A DNA stretch of 64,000 nt from Lachnospiraceae bacterium (GCA_028689585.1 JAQVCW010000013.1:38154-102153); one strand, 5' to 3'. Shown: positions 51,362-59,700, numbered from the stretch's first letter. Notes: generated from the letters alone by a model not told the origin. Numbers and translations are program-made.

Positions 51362-52327
51362 TCAGTGCACCTCCATTTTCGGGCCGTTTACGGCGTCTTT
51401 ATTTGCATGGCCGGCTCCGGTATTTGATTTCAGATGGATATAGTAATCCTCCAGGGATTGCTGCCGTCTGGACAGCTCCAGTACCGACAGTCCGGCATCA
51501 CTGGCCAGCCGGCTGTAGCGTTGGGTTTCACCATCGGCAGACAGAATGTGGATTTTTCCATCCGGCTGTATCTGATAACGGGTGTGGTTCAGCTTCTGCT
51601 CCAGCAGCACCGCATAACGTTCCGGATCAGAAACCTGTATTTCTACATAGTTCACACATTTTTCATGAAGCTGTCTGGCGGAAATCTGCTCCAGAAGATG
51701 TCCCTCCTGCAAAAAACCATAAACAGTGGCGAGCTGTTCCAGTTCGCTTAAAATGTGGCTGGACAGCAGGATAGTGATATTTTTTTCCCGGTTCAGCTTT
51801 AAAAGAAGCGTGCGCATTTCGATGATACCGGAAGGATCCAGGCCATTGATGGGTTCATCCAGCAGCAGAAATTCAGGAACGCCAATCAGTGCGATTGCCA
51901 GCCCGAGACGCTGCTTCATTCCCAGAGACAGCGCATTTCCCGGTTTCTTCCGGACAGCGGTAAGGCCGGTCATTTCCAGTGCCTCTTCCACGGCCTGTCT
52001 GCCGGGAATCCCTTTTTGTATCCGGTAGTATTCCAGATTTTGCTCCACCGTCAGATTGTGATAAAAACCTGCTTCTTCAATCAGGATGCCCAGCCTGGGG
52101 CGCTGCGCATCCTGTTCTTTTGGAAGATGGGCGCCAAAAAGCTGCAGTTCCCCGGCGGAAGGGTAGATCTGCCCCGCCAGCAGCTTCAAAAAAGTGGTCT
52201 TTCCAGCGCCATTGTCTCCGATCAGTCCGTAGATATCTCCTCTTTGAATGCGAATGCTGATATCCTTTAAAGCACAGAACTGATGGTAATATTTTGTGAG
52301 ATTTCTTGTTTCAGCAATTGTTTCCAT
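51362..52327 (-). CDS. ABC transporter ATP-binding protein (BcrA/LanF-like)
   Basis: A 321-residue ATPase with Walker A GDNGAGKTT, signature LSLGMKQRLGLA and Walker B FLLLDEPINGLD. The C-terminal ~90 residues form the extra domain common in bacitracin- and lantibiotic-resistance ATPases. It partners with the ABC-2 permease encoded next. Confidence 0.9.
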   Translation of the reverse strand: METIAETRNLTKYYHQFCALKDISIRIQRGDIYGLIGDNGAGKTTFLKLLAGQIYPSAGELQLFGAHLPKEQDAQRPRLGILIEEAGFYHNLTVEQNLEYYRIQKGIPGRQAVEEALEMTGLTAVRKKPGNALSLGMKQRLGLAIALIGVPEFLLLDEPINGLDPSGIIEMRTLLLKLNREKNITILLSSHILSELEQLATVYGFLQEGHLLEQISARQLHEKCVNYVEIQVSDPERYAVLLEQKLNHTRYQIQPDGKIHILSADGETQRYSRLASDAGLSVLELSRRQQSLEDYYIHLKSNTGAGHANKDAVNGPKMEVH

Positions 52328-52425
52328 ACTATGTTCCCTTCCCGCCGGTCTGAGTGGTTTGATTAAAATGGTGTTTCAAAGGTTATGTTCCCATTTGGGA
52401 GGTCAGATCAGCTTTGTTAAGAAAG

Positions 52426-52475
52426 AGTATACCGTGCGGGCTGTAAATAAATCCTCAAGAAAGTTTAAAGAAATC
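52426..52475 (-). promoter_or_regulatory. Probable activated promoter of the ABC genes
   Basis: On the minus strand a -10-like TATACT (52431-52426) lacks a good -35, while upstream CTTTAAAC and CTTGAGGA occur 11 bp apart, a spacing used by OmpR-type regulators. The regulator encoded just upstream is the candidate. Confidence 0.35.
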
Positions 52476-52490
52476 ATAAATATATCCATA

Positions 52491-53189
52491 TCAGGCCAGC
52501 TTGAAGCCGATTCCCCAGATAGTTTTGATGTATTCCGCATCCGGATCCACGGCTGCAATTTTTTTCCTTAAATTGCTCACATGGACGTTTACCGTATTAT
52601 CTTCGCCATAATAACCGCCTTTCCACACCTGCTCGTAGAGGGTCTCTCTGGAAAAGACTTTATCGGGGGACTGAAGCAGAAGATACAGGATCTCATATTC
52701 ATGAGGTGTCAGCATCAGCTCATCTCCGCTGACCTCCGCCTTGCGGGATTCCGGAAAAAGGCTCAGCTTCCGGAAGGAGAGACAGGGCCTGGAGGGCTGG
52801 GGGAGGGGAGCCTTCCCGGCCCTTCGCAGGCAGGCATATACCCGTGCCGCAAGTTCTTGCGGCTCAAATGGCTTTGTCATATAATCATCAGCTCCCTGCA
52901 TGAGGAGTGACACCTTATTTTCCAGGGCGGATTTGGCGGACAGGATGAGTACCGGAAGCTCTTTCTTTTCTTCTTCCCGTATTTTGCCAAGCAGAGATTC
53001 TCCGTCCATCCCGGGAAGCATCAGATCCAGAATCAAAAGGTCAAAGCGCTCCAGACTCAGCCTCAGAGCGGCTTCTGTACCGGAAAAGGAAGAGACTGCC
53101 TGATAGTTTTCTTTTCTCAAAATTTCACAGATCAGATGATTAATATCCGCATCATCTTCCGCCACCAGAATTTTACCGTATTTATCCAT
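52491..53189 (-). CDS. OmpR-family response regulator
   Basis: A 232-residue regulator with receiver (VAEDDADINHL, phospho-aspartate in LLILDLMLPG, LSAKSAL lysine) and C-terminal winged helix (MLTPHEYEILYLLLQSP...VNVHVSNLRKKI). ATG 53189 is chosen because GGAGG lies 9 nt upstream; the longer frame to 53222 lacks a site. It is separated by 163 bp from the ABC genes it likely controls, with the cognate kinase at the end of the cassette. Confidence 0.92.
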   Translation of the reverse strand: MDKYGKILVAEDDADINHLICEILRKENYQAVSSFSGTEAALRLSLERFDLLILDLMLPGMDGESLLGKIREEEKKELPVLILSAKSALENKVSLLMQGADDYMTKPFEPQELAARVYACLRRAGKAPLPQPSRPCLSFRKLSLFPESRKAEVSGDELMLTPHEYEILYLLLQSPDKVFSRETLYEQVWKGGYYGEDNTVNVHVSNLRKKIAAVDPDAEYIKTIWGIGFKLA

Positions 53190-53259
53190 GAAGTATATCC
53201 TCCGCACCTTTAAAAAGAACATCCATATTTGCTAAAAAGTGCCGCAGGCATTCGGCCCC

Positions 53260-53288
53260 GCAGCAAGAACGCAGAGGCGTTCTTAAAC
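53260..53288 (+). repeat. Family E short hairpin, perfect
   Basis: GCAGC then AAGAACGC-AGAG-GCGTTCTT, a perfect 8-bp stem, located between divergent regulator genes. Confidence 0.7.
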
Positions 53289-53327
53289 TATCTTAGCATA
53301 AATGGCTCCGAAAGTAAAAAATAACAA

Positions 53328-53356
53328 TTGACAGAACAGGAAAAAAACATTAAAAT
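53328..53356 (+). promoter_or_regulatory. Promoter of the TetR gene
   Basis: Perfect TTGACA (53328-53333), 17-bp spacer, TAAAAT (53351-53356). Confidence 0.8.
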
Positions 53357-53369
53357 GAACATTGTTCAT
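53355..53369. promoter_or_regulatory. Putative TetR operator 1
   Basis: ATGAACA-T-TGTTCAT is a perfect 15-bp palindrome overlapping the -10 box and start point, ideal for autorepression. Confidence 0.7.
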
Positions 53370-53372
53370 AAT

Positions 53373-53451
53373 GACGTCAGGTTTTCCAGAAAACTCTGAC
53401 ATGCAGAGTTAGCTCATTTGTCAAAGACAAAGTTAGGATGAGCTAATGTTT
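53373..53451 (+). repeat. Family A double-hairpin element, diverged full copy with compensatory changes
   Basis: Hairpin 2 reads TTAGCTCAT/ATGAGCTAA and TTTGTC/GACAAA: three base pairs differ from consensus, each changed on both sides. It ends 15 nt before the TetR start codon. Confidence 0.8.
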
Positions 53452-53466
53452 AAAATGGAGGAATTT

Positions 53467-54063
53467 ATGAATACAGTGATAACTTCCAGGGAGGCGATCT
53501 TGCAGACCTGCCGTGAAATGGTGGCGGAAACGGGGCTGGATTCTTTGAATATGCGGGCCGTTGCCAGAGAATGCGGGGTAGCGCTGGGATCGATTTACAA
53601 TTATTTTTCATCCAAGGAGGAGCTGGTTACCGCTGTAATTGAGAGCGTGTGGCAGGATATTTTCCGCCTGGAGACAGCCAGCGATGCCAAAATGTATTTT
53701 CCGGATTATGTTCAGTGGATTTTTACACGGATCCGGACCGGGATGATGCAGTATCCCAATTTTTTTACCGCTCATTCCATCGGGCTGGCCAGCGATGCCA
53801 GGAGCAGGGCGCGCGAGACCATGGAGAATTACTTTTTACATATGAAAAACGAGATGCTGGAGGTGCTGCAGGGGGATGAGAAGGTAGGGAAAGAGGTATT
53901 TACGGACATGTTTTCCCGGTCAGAGCTAATTGATTTTGTTCTGACCAGTCTGCTGTCCCTGCTTGTGCAGCAGAAAAAAGACTGCAGGGTGCTGGTTGAG
54001 GTTATCAGAAGGACAATATACATCCAAAATAACGCCTCCGGCGGATCGCAGAGGCATTCTTGA
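53467..54063 (+). CDS. TetR-family transcriptional regulator
   Basis: A 198-residue repressor with a typical helix-turn-helix (DSLNMRAVARECGVALGSIYNYFSSKEELV). ATG 53467 follows GGAGG. The last residues (SGGSQRHS) and stop codon are encoded by a family E-like sequence, so the repeat has supplied the C-terminus. It likely represses itself and the membrane protein gene downstream through the TGAAC...GTTCA palindromes. Confidence 0.9.
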   Translation: MNTVITSREAILQTCREMVAETGLDSLNMRAVARECGVALGSIYNYFSSKEELVTAVIESVWQDIFRLETASDAKMYFPDYVQWIFTRIRTGMMQYPNFFTAHSIGLASDARSRARETMENYFLHMKNEMLEVLQGDEKVGKEVFTDMFSRSELIDFVLTSLLSLLVQQKKDCRVLVEVIRRTIYIQNNASGGSQRHS

Positions 54064-54064
54064 A
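54043..54064 (+). repeat. Family E-like sequence at the TetR 3' end
   Basis: GGATCGCAGAGGCATTCTTG, containing the TetR stop codon, is the 3' half of family E. A similar 22-bp segment lies at 55156-55177 before the MATE gene. Confidence 0.5.
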
Positions 54065-54069
54065 AAAAA

Positions 54070-54082
54070 TGAACGATGTTCA
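54070..54082. promoter_or_regulatory. Putative TetR operator 2
   Basis: TGAAC-GAT-GTTCA matches operator 1 (TGAAC-ATT-GTTCA) at 11 of 13 positions, between tetR and the membrane protein gene. Confidence 0.5.
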
Positions 54083-54102
54083 AAAAGAAAGGAAGTAATT
54101 TT

Positions 54103-54765
54103 ATGCAGGCAATCATGGAAACATTATTTGACATTATCTATCTGACAACGGTTATCACTCTGGGCGTTCGTATGATACGAAACAACGGAGGGAGAAAACA
54201 GTTTTTGCTGTTTGGAATTATGGCGGTTACACTGGGATGCGGAGATGCATTTCATCTGGTTCCCCGGGCAGTGGCGCTGTGTACCACAGGACTGGCAGAT
54301 TATACGGCGGCGCTTGGGATCGGAAAACTGATCACCTCTGTAACAATGACCGTCTTTTATGTGATTCTTTATTATGTGTGGCGTCTGCGCTACCAGATAT
54401 CGGGAAAAAAGGAACTGACCGCATGTGTCTATGGGCTATCAGCGGTCCGCATTATTCTCTGCCTGATGCCGCAGAATGCCTGGACCAGCGCCGATGCTCC
54501 CCTGAGCTGGGGAATTTACCGGAATATTCCATTTGCATTGCTGGGACTGCTGGTGATCGTACTGTTTTACCAGACAGCAAAACAGCGTGGAGATAAGGCA
54601 TTTCGCTGGCTCTGGCTGACGGTAGTGCTCAGCTTCGCATTTTATATTCCGGTGGTCTTGTTCGCAGATACGATACCACTGATGGGAATGCTGATGATAC
54701 CTAAGACCTGCGCCTATGTCTGGACCGTAGTGATTGGATACCGGGCGATGAAAGAAGAGCATTAA
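54103..54765 (+). CDS. Hypothetical membrane protein under TetR control
   Basis: A 220-residue protein with about seven hydrophobic segments, beginning MQAIMETLFDIIYLTTVITLG. ATG 54103 follows AAAGGAAG and is preferred to ATG 54076, which lies within the operator-like sequence. I do not recognise a characterised family. Its place after tetR suggests a transporter-like or stress-related role. Confidence 0.75.
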   Translation: MQAIMETLFDIIYLTTVITLGVRMIRNNGGRKQFLLFGIMAVTLGCGDAFHLVPRAVALCTTGLADYTAALGIGKLITSVTMTVFYVILYYVWRLRYQISGKKELTACVYGLSAVRIILCLMPQNAWTSADAPLSWGIYRNIPFALLGLLVIVLFYQTAKQRGDKAFRWLWLTVVLSFAFYIPVVLFADTIPLMGMLMIPKTCAYVWTVVIGYRAMKEEH

Positions 54766-55207
54766 AAGAGCATTAGGCGTTACAGTTCAGCCTTTTACTT
54801 GATGCACAGCTTTCGGGCGGCTGCCCCAGGTATGCTGCAGGTGCATTTGCAGAAAGCCTAAGCATCTTGGATTCCACAAGATGTTCCATAGGAATTGGGA
54901 GTCATTTGTTTGAACCGAAGGTGAGTTATGGCTCCCAATTCCTGCTTTTGGAACACCTTGCGGAAGCCTTAGATGCTCTTGGCTTTCGAAACAGCACCTG
55001 CAGCATACCTGGGGCAGCCGCCCGGAAAGCGTCCTCATTTCAAAGCTGAACTGTGAGCACTAGGCAGAGTTCGGGCATTTTTTTGTGGCTCTTTGCGCAG
55101 AGATGTATTATAATGAACTGAAATTGTTGAAAAGCAGGGATGTCAGTCTCCGGCCGGATGGCAGAGGCGTTCTTAAATACAAAAAATGCGGGAGAGTTAT
55201 ATTATAT
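54766..55207. other. Intergenic region with a family B element
   Basis: It contains the element at 54779-55057 and a family E-like segment at 55156-55177. No strong promoter is seen for the MATE gene. Confidence 0.6.
54779..55057 (+). repeat. Family B palindromic element, copy 3, with 8-bp target duplication
   Basis: A 279-bp copy. The outer 31-bp arms (from CGGGCGGCTGCCCCAGG) are perfectly complementary. CATTAGGC (54771-54778) and CACTAGGC (55058-55065) flank it at the same distance as in copy 2, a 7-of-8 target duplication. Confidence 0.85.
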
Positions 55208-56566
55208 ATGGAAGAAACAGCAAAAGGTAAATTGACAGAGGGGCCGATTTTAAGCGTGCTGGCAGGTTTGGCTATGCCGATTATGGCGTCCTCCTTTCTT
55301 TCCACTGCCTACAATATCACGGATATGGCATGGATCGGCAGTCTTGGAGCGAAGGCAGTGGCAGGTGTGGGAGTGGCAGGGATGTATGTGTGGCTTTCTC
55401 AGGGCTTGTGCTCACTGGCCCGGATGGGCGGACAGGTCTATGTGGCTCAGTGTATCGGCAGGGATGAGAGAGAAGAGGCGAAGCATTATGCGGTGGCAGC
55501 GCTGCAGTTGACGGTTGTATTTGGACTGCTGTTCGCGGCGGTCTGTCTGCTGTTTACCAACCCCTTGATTAATTTTTTTGGAATTGATGATCCGGAAACC
55601 AGAGAATGTGCCAGGGTATATATGAAAATTACCTGCGGCCTGCTGGTGTTTTCTTATCTGAATATCACGTTGACCGGCCTGTTTACCGCCCAGGGAGATT
55701 CCAAAACGCCATTTAAAGCGAATTTGATCGGACTGGTAATCAATATGATTCTGGATCCGGTGCTGATTCTGGGCCTGGGGCCATTTCCAAGGCTGGAAAC
55801 CGTGGGAGCGGCGATTGCCACCGTATTTGCTCAGATGGTAGTTACATTGGTTCTTTGCATCGGCATATGGGGGATCCATGGAAAAGAAAATGTGTTAAAA
55901 AAAGCGAATTTACTGCGGAGAATACCGGGAAAGTATTTCCGCGCCATCTGCCGGATCGGGATTCCAACGGCGCTGCAGGGAACTATTTACTGCATGATTT
56001 CCATGGTGCTGACCAGGATGGTAGCCGTATTTGGACCGGGCGCGGTGGCAACCCAGCGAGTAGGAGGCCAGATCGAGTCTGTTTCATGGAACACGGCGGA
56101 CGGTTTTGCCACGGCTTTGAATGCGTTCTGCGGGCAGAACTATGGTGCAGGCCATATGGATCGTGTAAAAAAGGGATACCGTATTTCTTTTTTAACCATT
56201 GCACTGTGGGGATTGCTGATTTCCGCCTTTTTTGTGTTTTGGCCGGAGCCGATTGCCAGGATCTTCTTTCATGAGGCGGAGGTAATTCCGGTTGCGGTAA
56301 ACTATCTGAGAATCATCGGATTTGGAGAAGCGTTCATGTGCGTGGAATTGATGGCGGTAGGCGCGATTTCCGGACTTGGAAATACAAAAATCTGCAGTAT
56401 TTTCACCATTTGCCTGACCGGACTGCGTATTCCCCTGGCACTGCTTCTGAGCCGCACCGGGCTGGGACTGGACGGAATCTGGTGGGCGCTGACATTGACT
56501 TCGATGCTGAAGGGGTGCGTAATGCACGTCTTGTTTTACCGGCAGTGCAGGAGGCTGGCGGGATGA
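55208..56566 (+). CDS. MATE-family multidrug efflux protein
   Basis: A 452-residue exporter with about twelve hydrophobic segments in two homologous halves; MPIMASSFLSTAYNITDMAWIG is the typical first-helix region. ATG 55208 marks the family's normal start; the ribosome-binding site is weak (GGGAG ~12 nt upstream). It should expel cationic drugs or metabolites using a Na+ or H+ gradient. The substrate is unknown. Confidence 0.9.
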   Translation: MEETAKGKLTEGPILSVLAGLAMPIMASSFLSTAYNITDMAWIGSLGAKAVAGVGVAGMYVWLSQGLCSLARMGGQVYVAQCIGRDEREEAKHYAVAALQLTVVFGLLFAAVCLLFTNPLINFFGIDDPETRECARVYMKITCGLLVFSYLNITLTGLFTAQGDSKTPFKANLIGLVINMILDPVLILGLGPFPRLETVGAAIATVFAQMVVTLVLCIGIWGIHGKENVLKKANLLRRIPGKYFRAICRIGIPTALQGTIYCMISMVLTRMVAVFGPGAVATQRVGGQIESVSWNTADGFATALNAFCGQNYGAGHMDRVKKGYRISFLTIALWGLLISAFFVFWPEPIARIFFHEAEVIPVAVNYLRIIGFGEAFMCVELMAVGAISGLGNTKICSIFTICLTGLRIPLALLLSRTGLGLDGIWWALTLTSMLKGCVMHVLFYRQCRRLAG

Positions 56567-56602
56567 TGGAAAACTATCATCAGCCAGACCGGCTGCACTG
56601 TC

Positions 56603-56815
56603 TTATCGTAAAGGAGTTCCAATCCGGTTTACGAATTGTTCCATCTCTTCTTTTGTCTTCTGCTTGCGGCTTTCTTCCACTACCGTTTCTTTTTCTGTCT
56701 CCGACATGCCGGAAAATGCTTCCATTGCTTTTTCATTAGCGGCCAGATTCAGGCCGAAGCCGATAGGCAGCTCTCCGCCCTCGCCCACACTCCATTTATT
56801 CATTTCTTCCATCAT
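56603..56815 (-). CDS. Small conserved hypothetical protein (70 aa)
   Basis: Minus-strand frame from ATG 56815: it contains the motif LPIGFGLNLAANEKAMEAFS followed by SETEKETVVEESRKQKTKEEMEQFV. Very similar short proteins (LPxGFGxALAxNxxAMxxF...KxEMxxFV) recur in Clostridia. AAAGAAAGGG precedes the start. The longer frame to 57022 runs into a palindromic element and is not real. Function is unknown. Confidence 0.75.
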   Translation of the reverse strand: MMEEMNKWSVGEGGELPIGFGLNLAANEKAMEAFSGMSETEKETVVEESRKQKTKEEMEQFVNRIGTPLR

Positions 56816-57292
56816 AGATACCCTTTCTTTGCAGATGATTTTTCTGCTGCCCCTTATTATCCCACGGGAGATAAAAATATATACAAGAGCGCAGGGGTGT
56901 TCTTGGTATACTGCTTTCTTCCTGCAAATGGAAGTACACAGCGGTGCAGGCGGCTCCCTGAGGCATGGAGGCTGTACCTTTGCAGAAGGCCTAAGCATCT
57001 TGCTTCCTGCAAGACGATCCATGACCAGGGGAGGTCATTTGTCTGAGCCAAAGGTGAGTTATGACCTTCCCTGGTCCGCCTTTGGATCGCCTTGCAGAAA
57101 GCGCAGATGCTCTTGGCCTTCGAAACAGTACAGCCTCCATGCCTCAGGGAGCCGCCTGCACCGCGTCCTCCAACCGCAAGGAAGCATCTATTTTGTTCTT
57201 GATGTTATTCTCAATAAGAAATATAATGTAGTTGTTAAGAAAACAGGACGAAAAAAAAGCTCAGACAGGAACAGAGCTTGCGGAGGAAGAGT
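56816..57292. other. Intergenic region with a family D palindrome
   Basis: It contains a family E-like hairpin at 56883-56905 (AAGAGCGC...GTGTTCTT), the large palindrome at 56918-57184 and the feo ribosome-binding site (GGAGG, 57282). Confidence 0.6.
56918..57184. repeat. Family D palindromic element
   Basis: A 35-bp perfect stem (56943-56977 with 57128-57162) encloses an apical hairpin with arms CCAGGG and CCCTGG and the loop TTTGTCTGAGCC-AAA-GGTGAGTTA. Only this loop and short flanking motifs (CTAAGCATCTT; AGATGCTCTTGG; TTCGAAACAG) match family B; the stems differ. Confidence 0.75.
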
Positions 57293-59644
57293 ATGACATT
57301 AAAAGAGTTACCCATTGGAAAGACAGCCACAATTACCAGTGTGGGCGGAGAAGGTGCATTGCGGCAGCATTTTCTGGATATGGGGGTAATCCCGAATGCG
57401 GATATTATGCTGGTCAAGTTTGCGCCGATGGGAGATCCCATGGAGTTTCGGATTCATGGATACGAACTGACACTTCGGGTAGCAGACGCAGAAAAGGTGG
57501 AGATCAGGGAGATACGGGAGACCGAAACCAGGGAAGATACTGCAGTAAAAAAGGTGAAAATCATCAGCCATCCGGGTCTTGGGGAGGGCGGAAAGTATCA
57601 TGTAAAGGCGACAGAGCATCCGCTGCCGGAGGATACCACACTGACCTTTGCTCTGGCGGGGAATCAGAACTGCGGAAAGACGACACTGTTTAACCAGCTC
57701 ACCGGATCCAACCAGCATGTGGGAAATTTTCCCGGAGTGACGGTGGACCGGAAAGACGGCGTCATCAAAGGGCATAGCAATACGCTGATCACGGATCTGC
57801 CCGGCATCTATTCCATGTCGCCCTATTCCAGTGAAGAGATTGTGACCAGGACCTTTGTCCTGAACGAGCATCCCAGGGGAATTATCAATATCGTGGATGC
57901 TTCTAATATAGAAAGAAACCTGTATTTGACCATGCAGTTGATGGAGCTGGATGTCCCCATGGTCCTGGCACTGAACATGATGGACGAGGTGCGGGAAAAC
58001 GGCGGTTCCATTCTGGTGAATGAGATGGAGGGGACGCTTGGAATTCCGGTGGTTCCTATTTCGGCGGCCAAGGCGGAGGGAATTGACGAGCTGATCGAAC
58101 ATGCCATTCATGTGGCGAAATATCAGGAGCGGCCAGGGCGGGTGGATTTCTGCCGGGAGGATACCAATGGAGGCGCGGTGCACCGGTGCCTTCACGGCAT
58201 CATGCACCTGATTGAAGACCATGCCGAAAAGGCGGATATTCCGGTTCGTTTTGCGGCCAGCAAGCTGGCGGAGGGCGATCAGAGGGTGAGCGATAAGCTG
58301 AACCTGGATGAGAATGAAAAAGAAATGCTGGAGCATATTATTGCCCAGATGGAAAAGGAAAGCGGACTGGACCGGGCGGCGGCCATTGCGGATATGAGAT
58401 TTTCCTTCATTCAGGACATCTGCAAGTCTACGGTAATTAAGCCCAGAGAGAGCAAAGAGCACGCCAGAAGTGAGAAAATTGACCGGATTCTGACTGGAAA
58501 ATATACGGCAATACCTGCATTTGTGGGAATTATGGCCCTGGTTTTCTGGCTGACTTTTAATGTAATCGGCGCATTTTTGCAGAATGTACTGGAGCTGGCG
58601 ATTACCTGGCTTTCAGGAGTGACGGATGCAGCGCTGACAGCGGTAAATGTAAATCAGGTGCTTCATTCTCTGGTGATTGACGGTATTTTCAACGGTGTGG
58701 GCAGCGTGCTCAGCTTCCTTCCGGTTATTGTTACTTTATTTTTCTTCCTGTCCCTGATGGAGGACAGCGGATACATAGCCAGAGTGGCCTTCGTTATGGA
58801 TAAGCTGCTGCGAAAGATCGGTCTTTCCGGAAGAAGTATCGTGCCGATGCTGGTGGGCTTTGGATGTACGGTGCCGGGGGTTATGGCGACTCGAACCCTT
58901 CCGTCGGAGCGGGACAGAAAGATGACCATTCTTCTTACCCCGTTTATGAGCTGTTCGGCCAAGCTTCCGATCTATGCATTTTTTACTGCCGCATTTTTCC
59001 CGAAGCACGGTGCGCTGGTTATGGTTGGGTTGTATTTTCTGGGCATTGCGCTGGGCATTGTGGTGGCATTGCTGTTGAAAGGAACTCTGTTCAAAGGAGA
59101 AGCGGTGCCGTTTGTGATGGAGCTTCCCAACTACCGTATGCCGGGAGCAAAAAATGTGGGCATGCTGCTGTGGGATAAGGCAAAGGATTTTATGCAGAGA
59201 GCATTTACCGTTATCTTTGCAGCGACTATCGTTATCTGGTTTCTGCAGACCTTCGACATGCATCTGAATGTAGTCTCGGATTCGCAGAACAGCATGCTGG
59301 CTATGATGGCCGGCTGGGCGGCACCTGTCTTCGCTCCGCTGGGCTTTGGAGACTGGAGAATTTCCACTGCTTTGATTACCGGATTCATGGCAAAGGAGAG
59401 TGTGGTTTCTACTTTGTCGGTGCTGTTTGGAAGCACGGAGAGTATCCTGGCGGCGATCACTCCTCTGGCAGCAGGGAGTCTGCTGGTATTCTGTCTGCTC
59501 TATACGCCCTGTGTGGCAGCCGTTGCTTCAGTCAAGAGAGAACTGGGCGGAAAATGGGCTGTGGCTGTGGTGATCGGACAATGCGTTATTGCCTGGATCG
59601 CAGCGTATGGAGTGAAGCTGATTGGGATGCTGCTGGGGGCGTGA
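57293..59644 (+). CDS. feoB: Ferrous iron transporter, FeoA-FeoB fusion
   Basis: A 783-residue fusion. Residues 1-~75 are an SH3-like FeoA domain (MTLKELPIGKTATITSVGG). After a short linker comes the G-protein domain (AGNQNCGKTTLFN, near residue 120; DLPGIYSMSP switch; NMMDEV), then the membrane domain with two Gate regions. It imports Fe(II) under anoxic conditions. ATG 57293 follows GGAGGAAGAG. No clear Fur box was seen, but the upstream region is occupied by the palindrome. Confidence 0.93.
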   Translation: MTLKELPIGKTATITSVGGEGALRQHFLDMGVIPNADIMLVKFAPMGDPMEFRIHGYELTLRVADAEKVEIREIRETETREDTAVKKVKIISHPGLGEGGKYHVKATEHPLPEDTTLTFALAGNQNCGKTTLFNQLTGSNQHVGNFPGVTVDRKDGVIKGHSNTLITDLPGIYSMSPYSSEEIVTRTFVLNEHPRGIINIVDASNIERNLYLTMQLMELDVPMVLALNMMDEVRENGGSILVNEMEGTLGIPVVPISAAKAEGIDELIEHAIHVAKYQERPGRVDFCREDTNGGAVHRCLHGIMHLIEDHAEKADIPVRFAASKLAEGDQRVSDKLNLDENEKEMLEHIIAQMEKESGLDRAAAIADMRFSFIQDICKSTVIKPRESKEHARSEKIDRILTGKYTAIPAFVGIMALVFWLTFNVIGAFLQNVLELAITWLSGVTDAALTAVNVNQVLHSLVIDGIFNGVGSVLSFLPVIVTLFFFLSLMEDSGYIARVAFVMDKLLRKIGLSGRSIVPMLVGFGCTVPGVMATRTLPSERDRKMTILLTPFMSCSAKLPIYAFFTAAFFPKHGALVMVGLYFLGIALGIVVALLLKGTLFKGEAVPFVMELPNYRMPGAKNVGMLLWDKAKDFMQRAFTVIFAATIVIWFLQTFDMHLNVVSDSQNSMLAMMAGWAAPVFAPLGFGDWRISTALITGFMAKESVVSTLSVLFGSTESILAAITPLAAGSLLVFCLLYTPCVAAVASVKRELGGKWAVAVVIGQCVIAWIAAYGVKLIGMLLGA

Positions 59645-59660
59645 GCACACTTTTCTTTTC

Positions 59661-59700
59661 AAGGCTGACCTGTAACGGATAAAAGTTACAGGTCAGCCTT
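59661..59700. repeat. Perfect 16-bp inverted repeat formed by two family B ends
   Basis: AAGGCTGACCTGTAAC and GTTACAGGTCAGCCTT flank GGATAAAA. The left half is the end of a lost family B copy, the right half is the start of the short copy. It may terminate feoB transcription, though no T-run follows. Confidence 0.75.
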
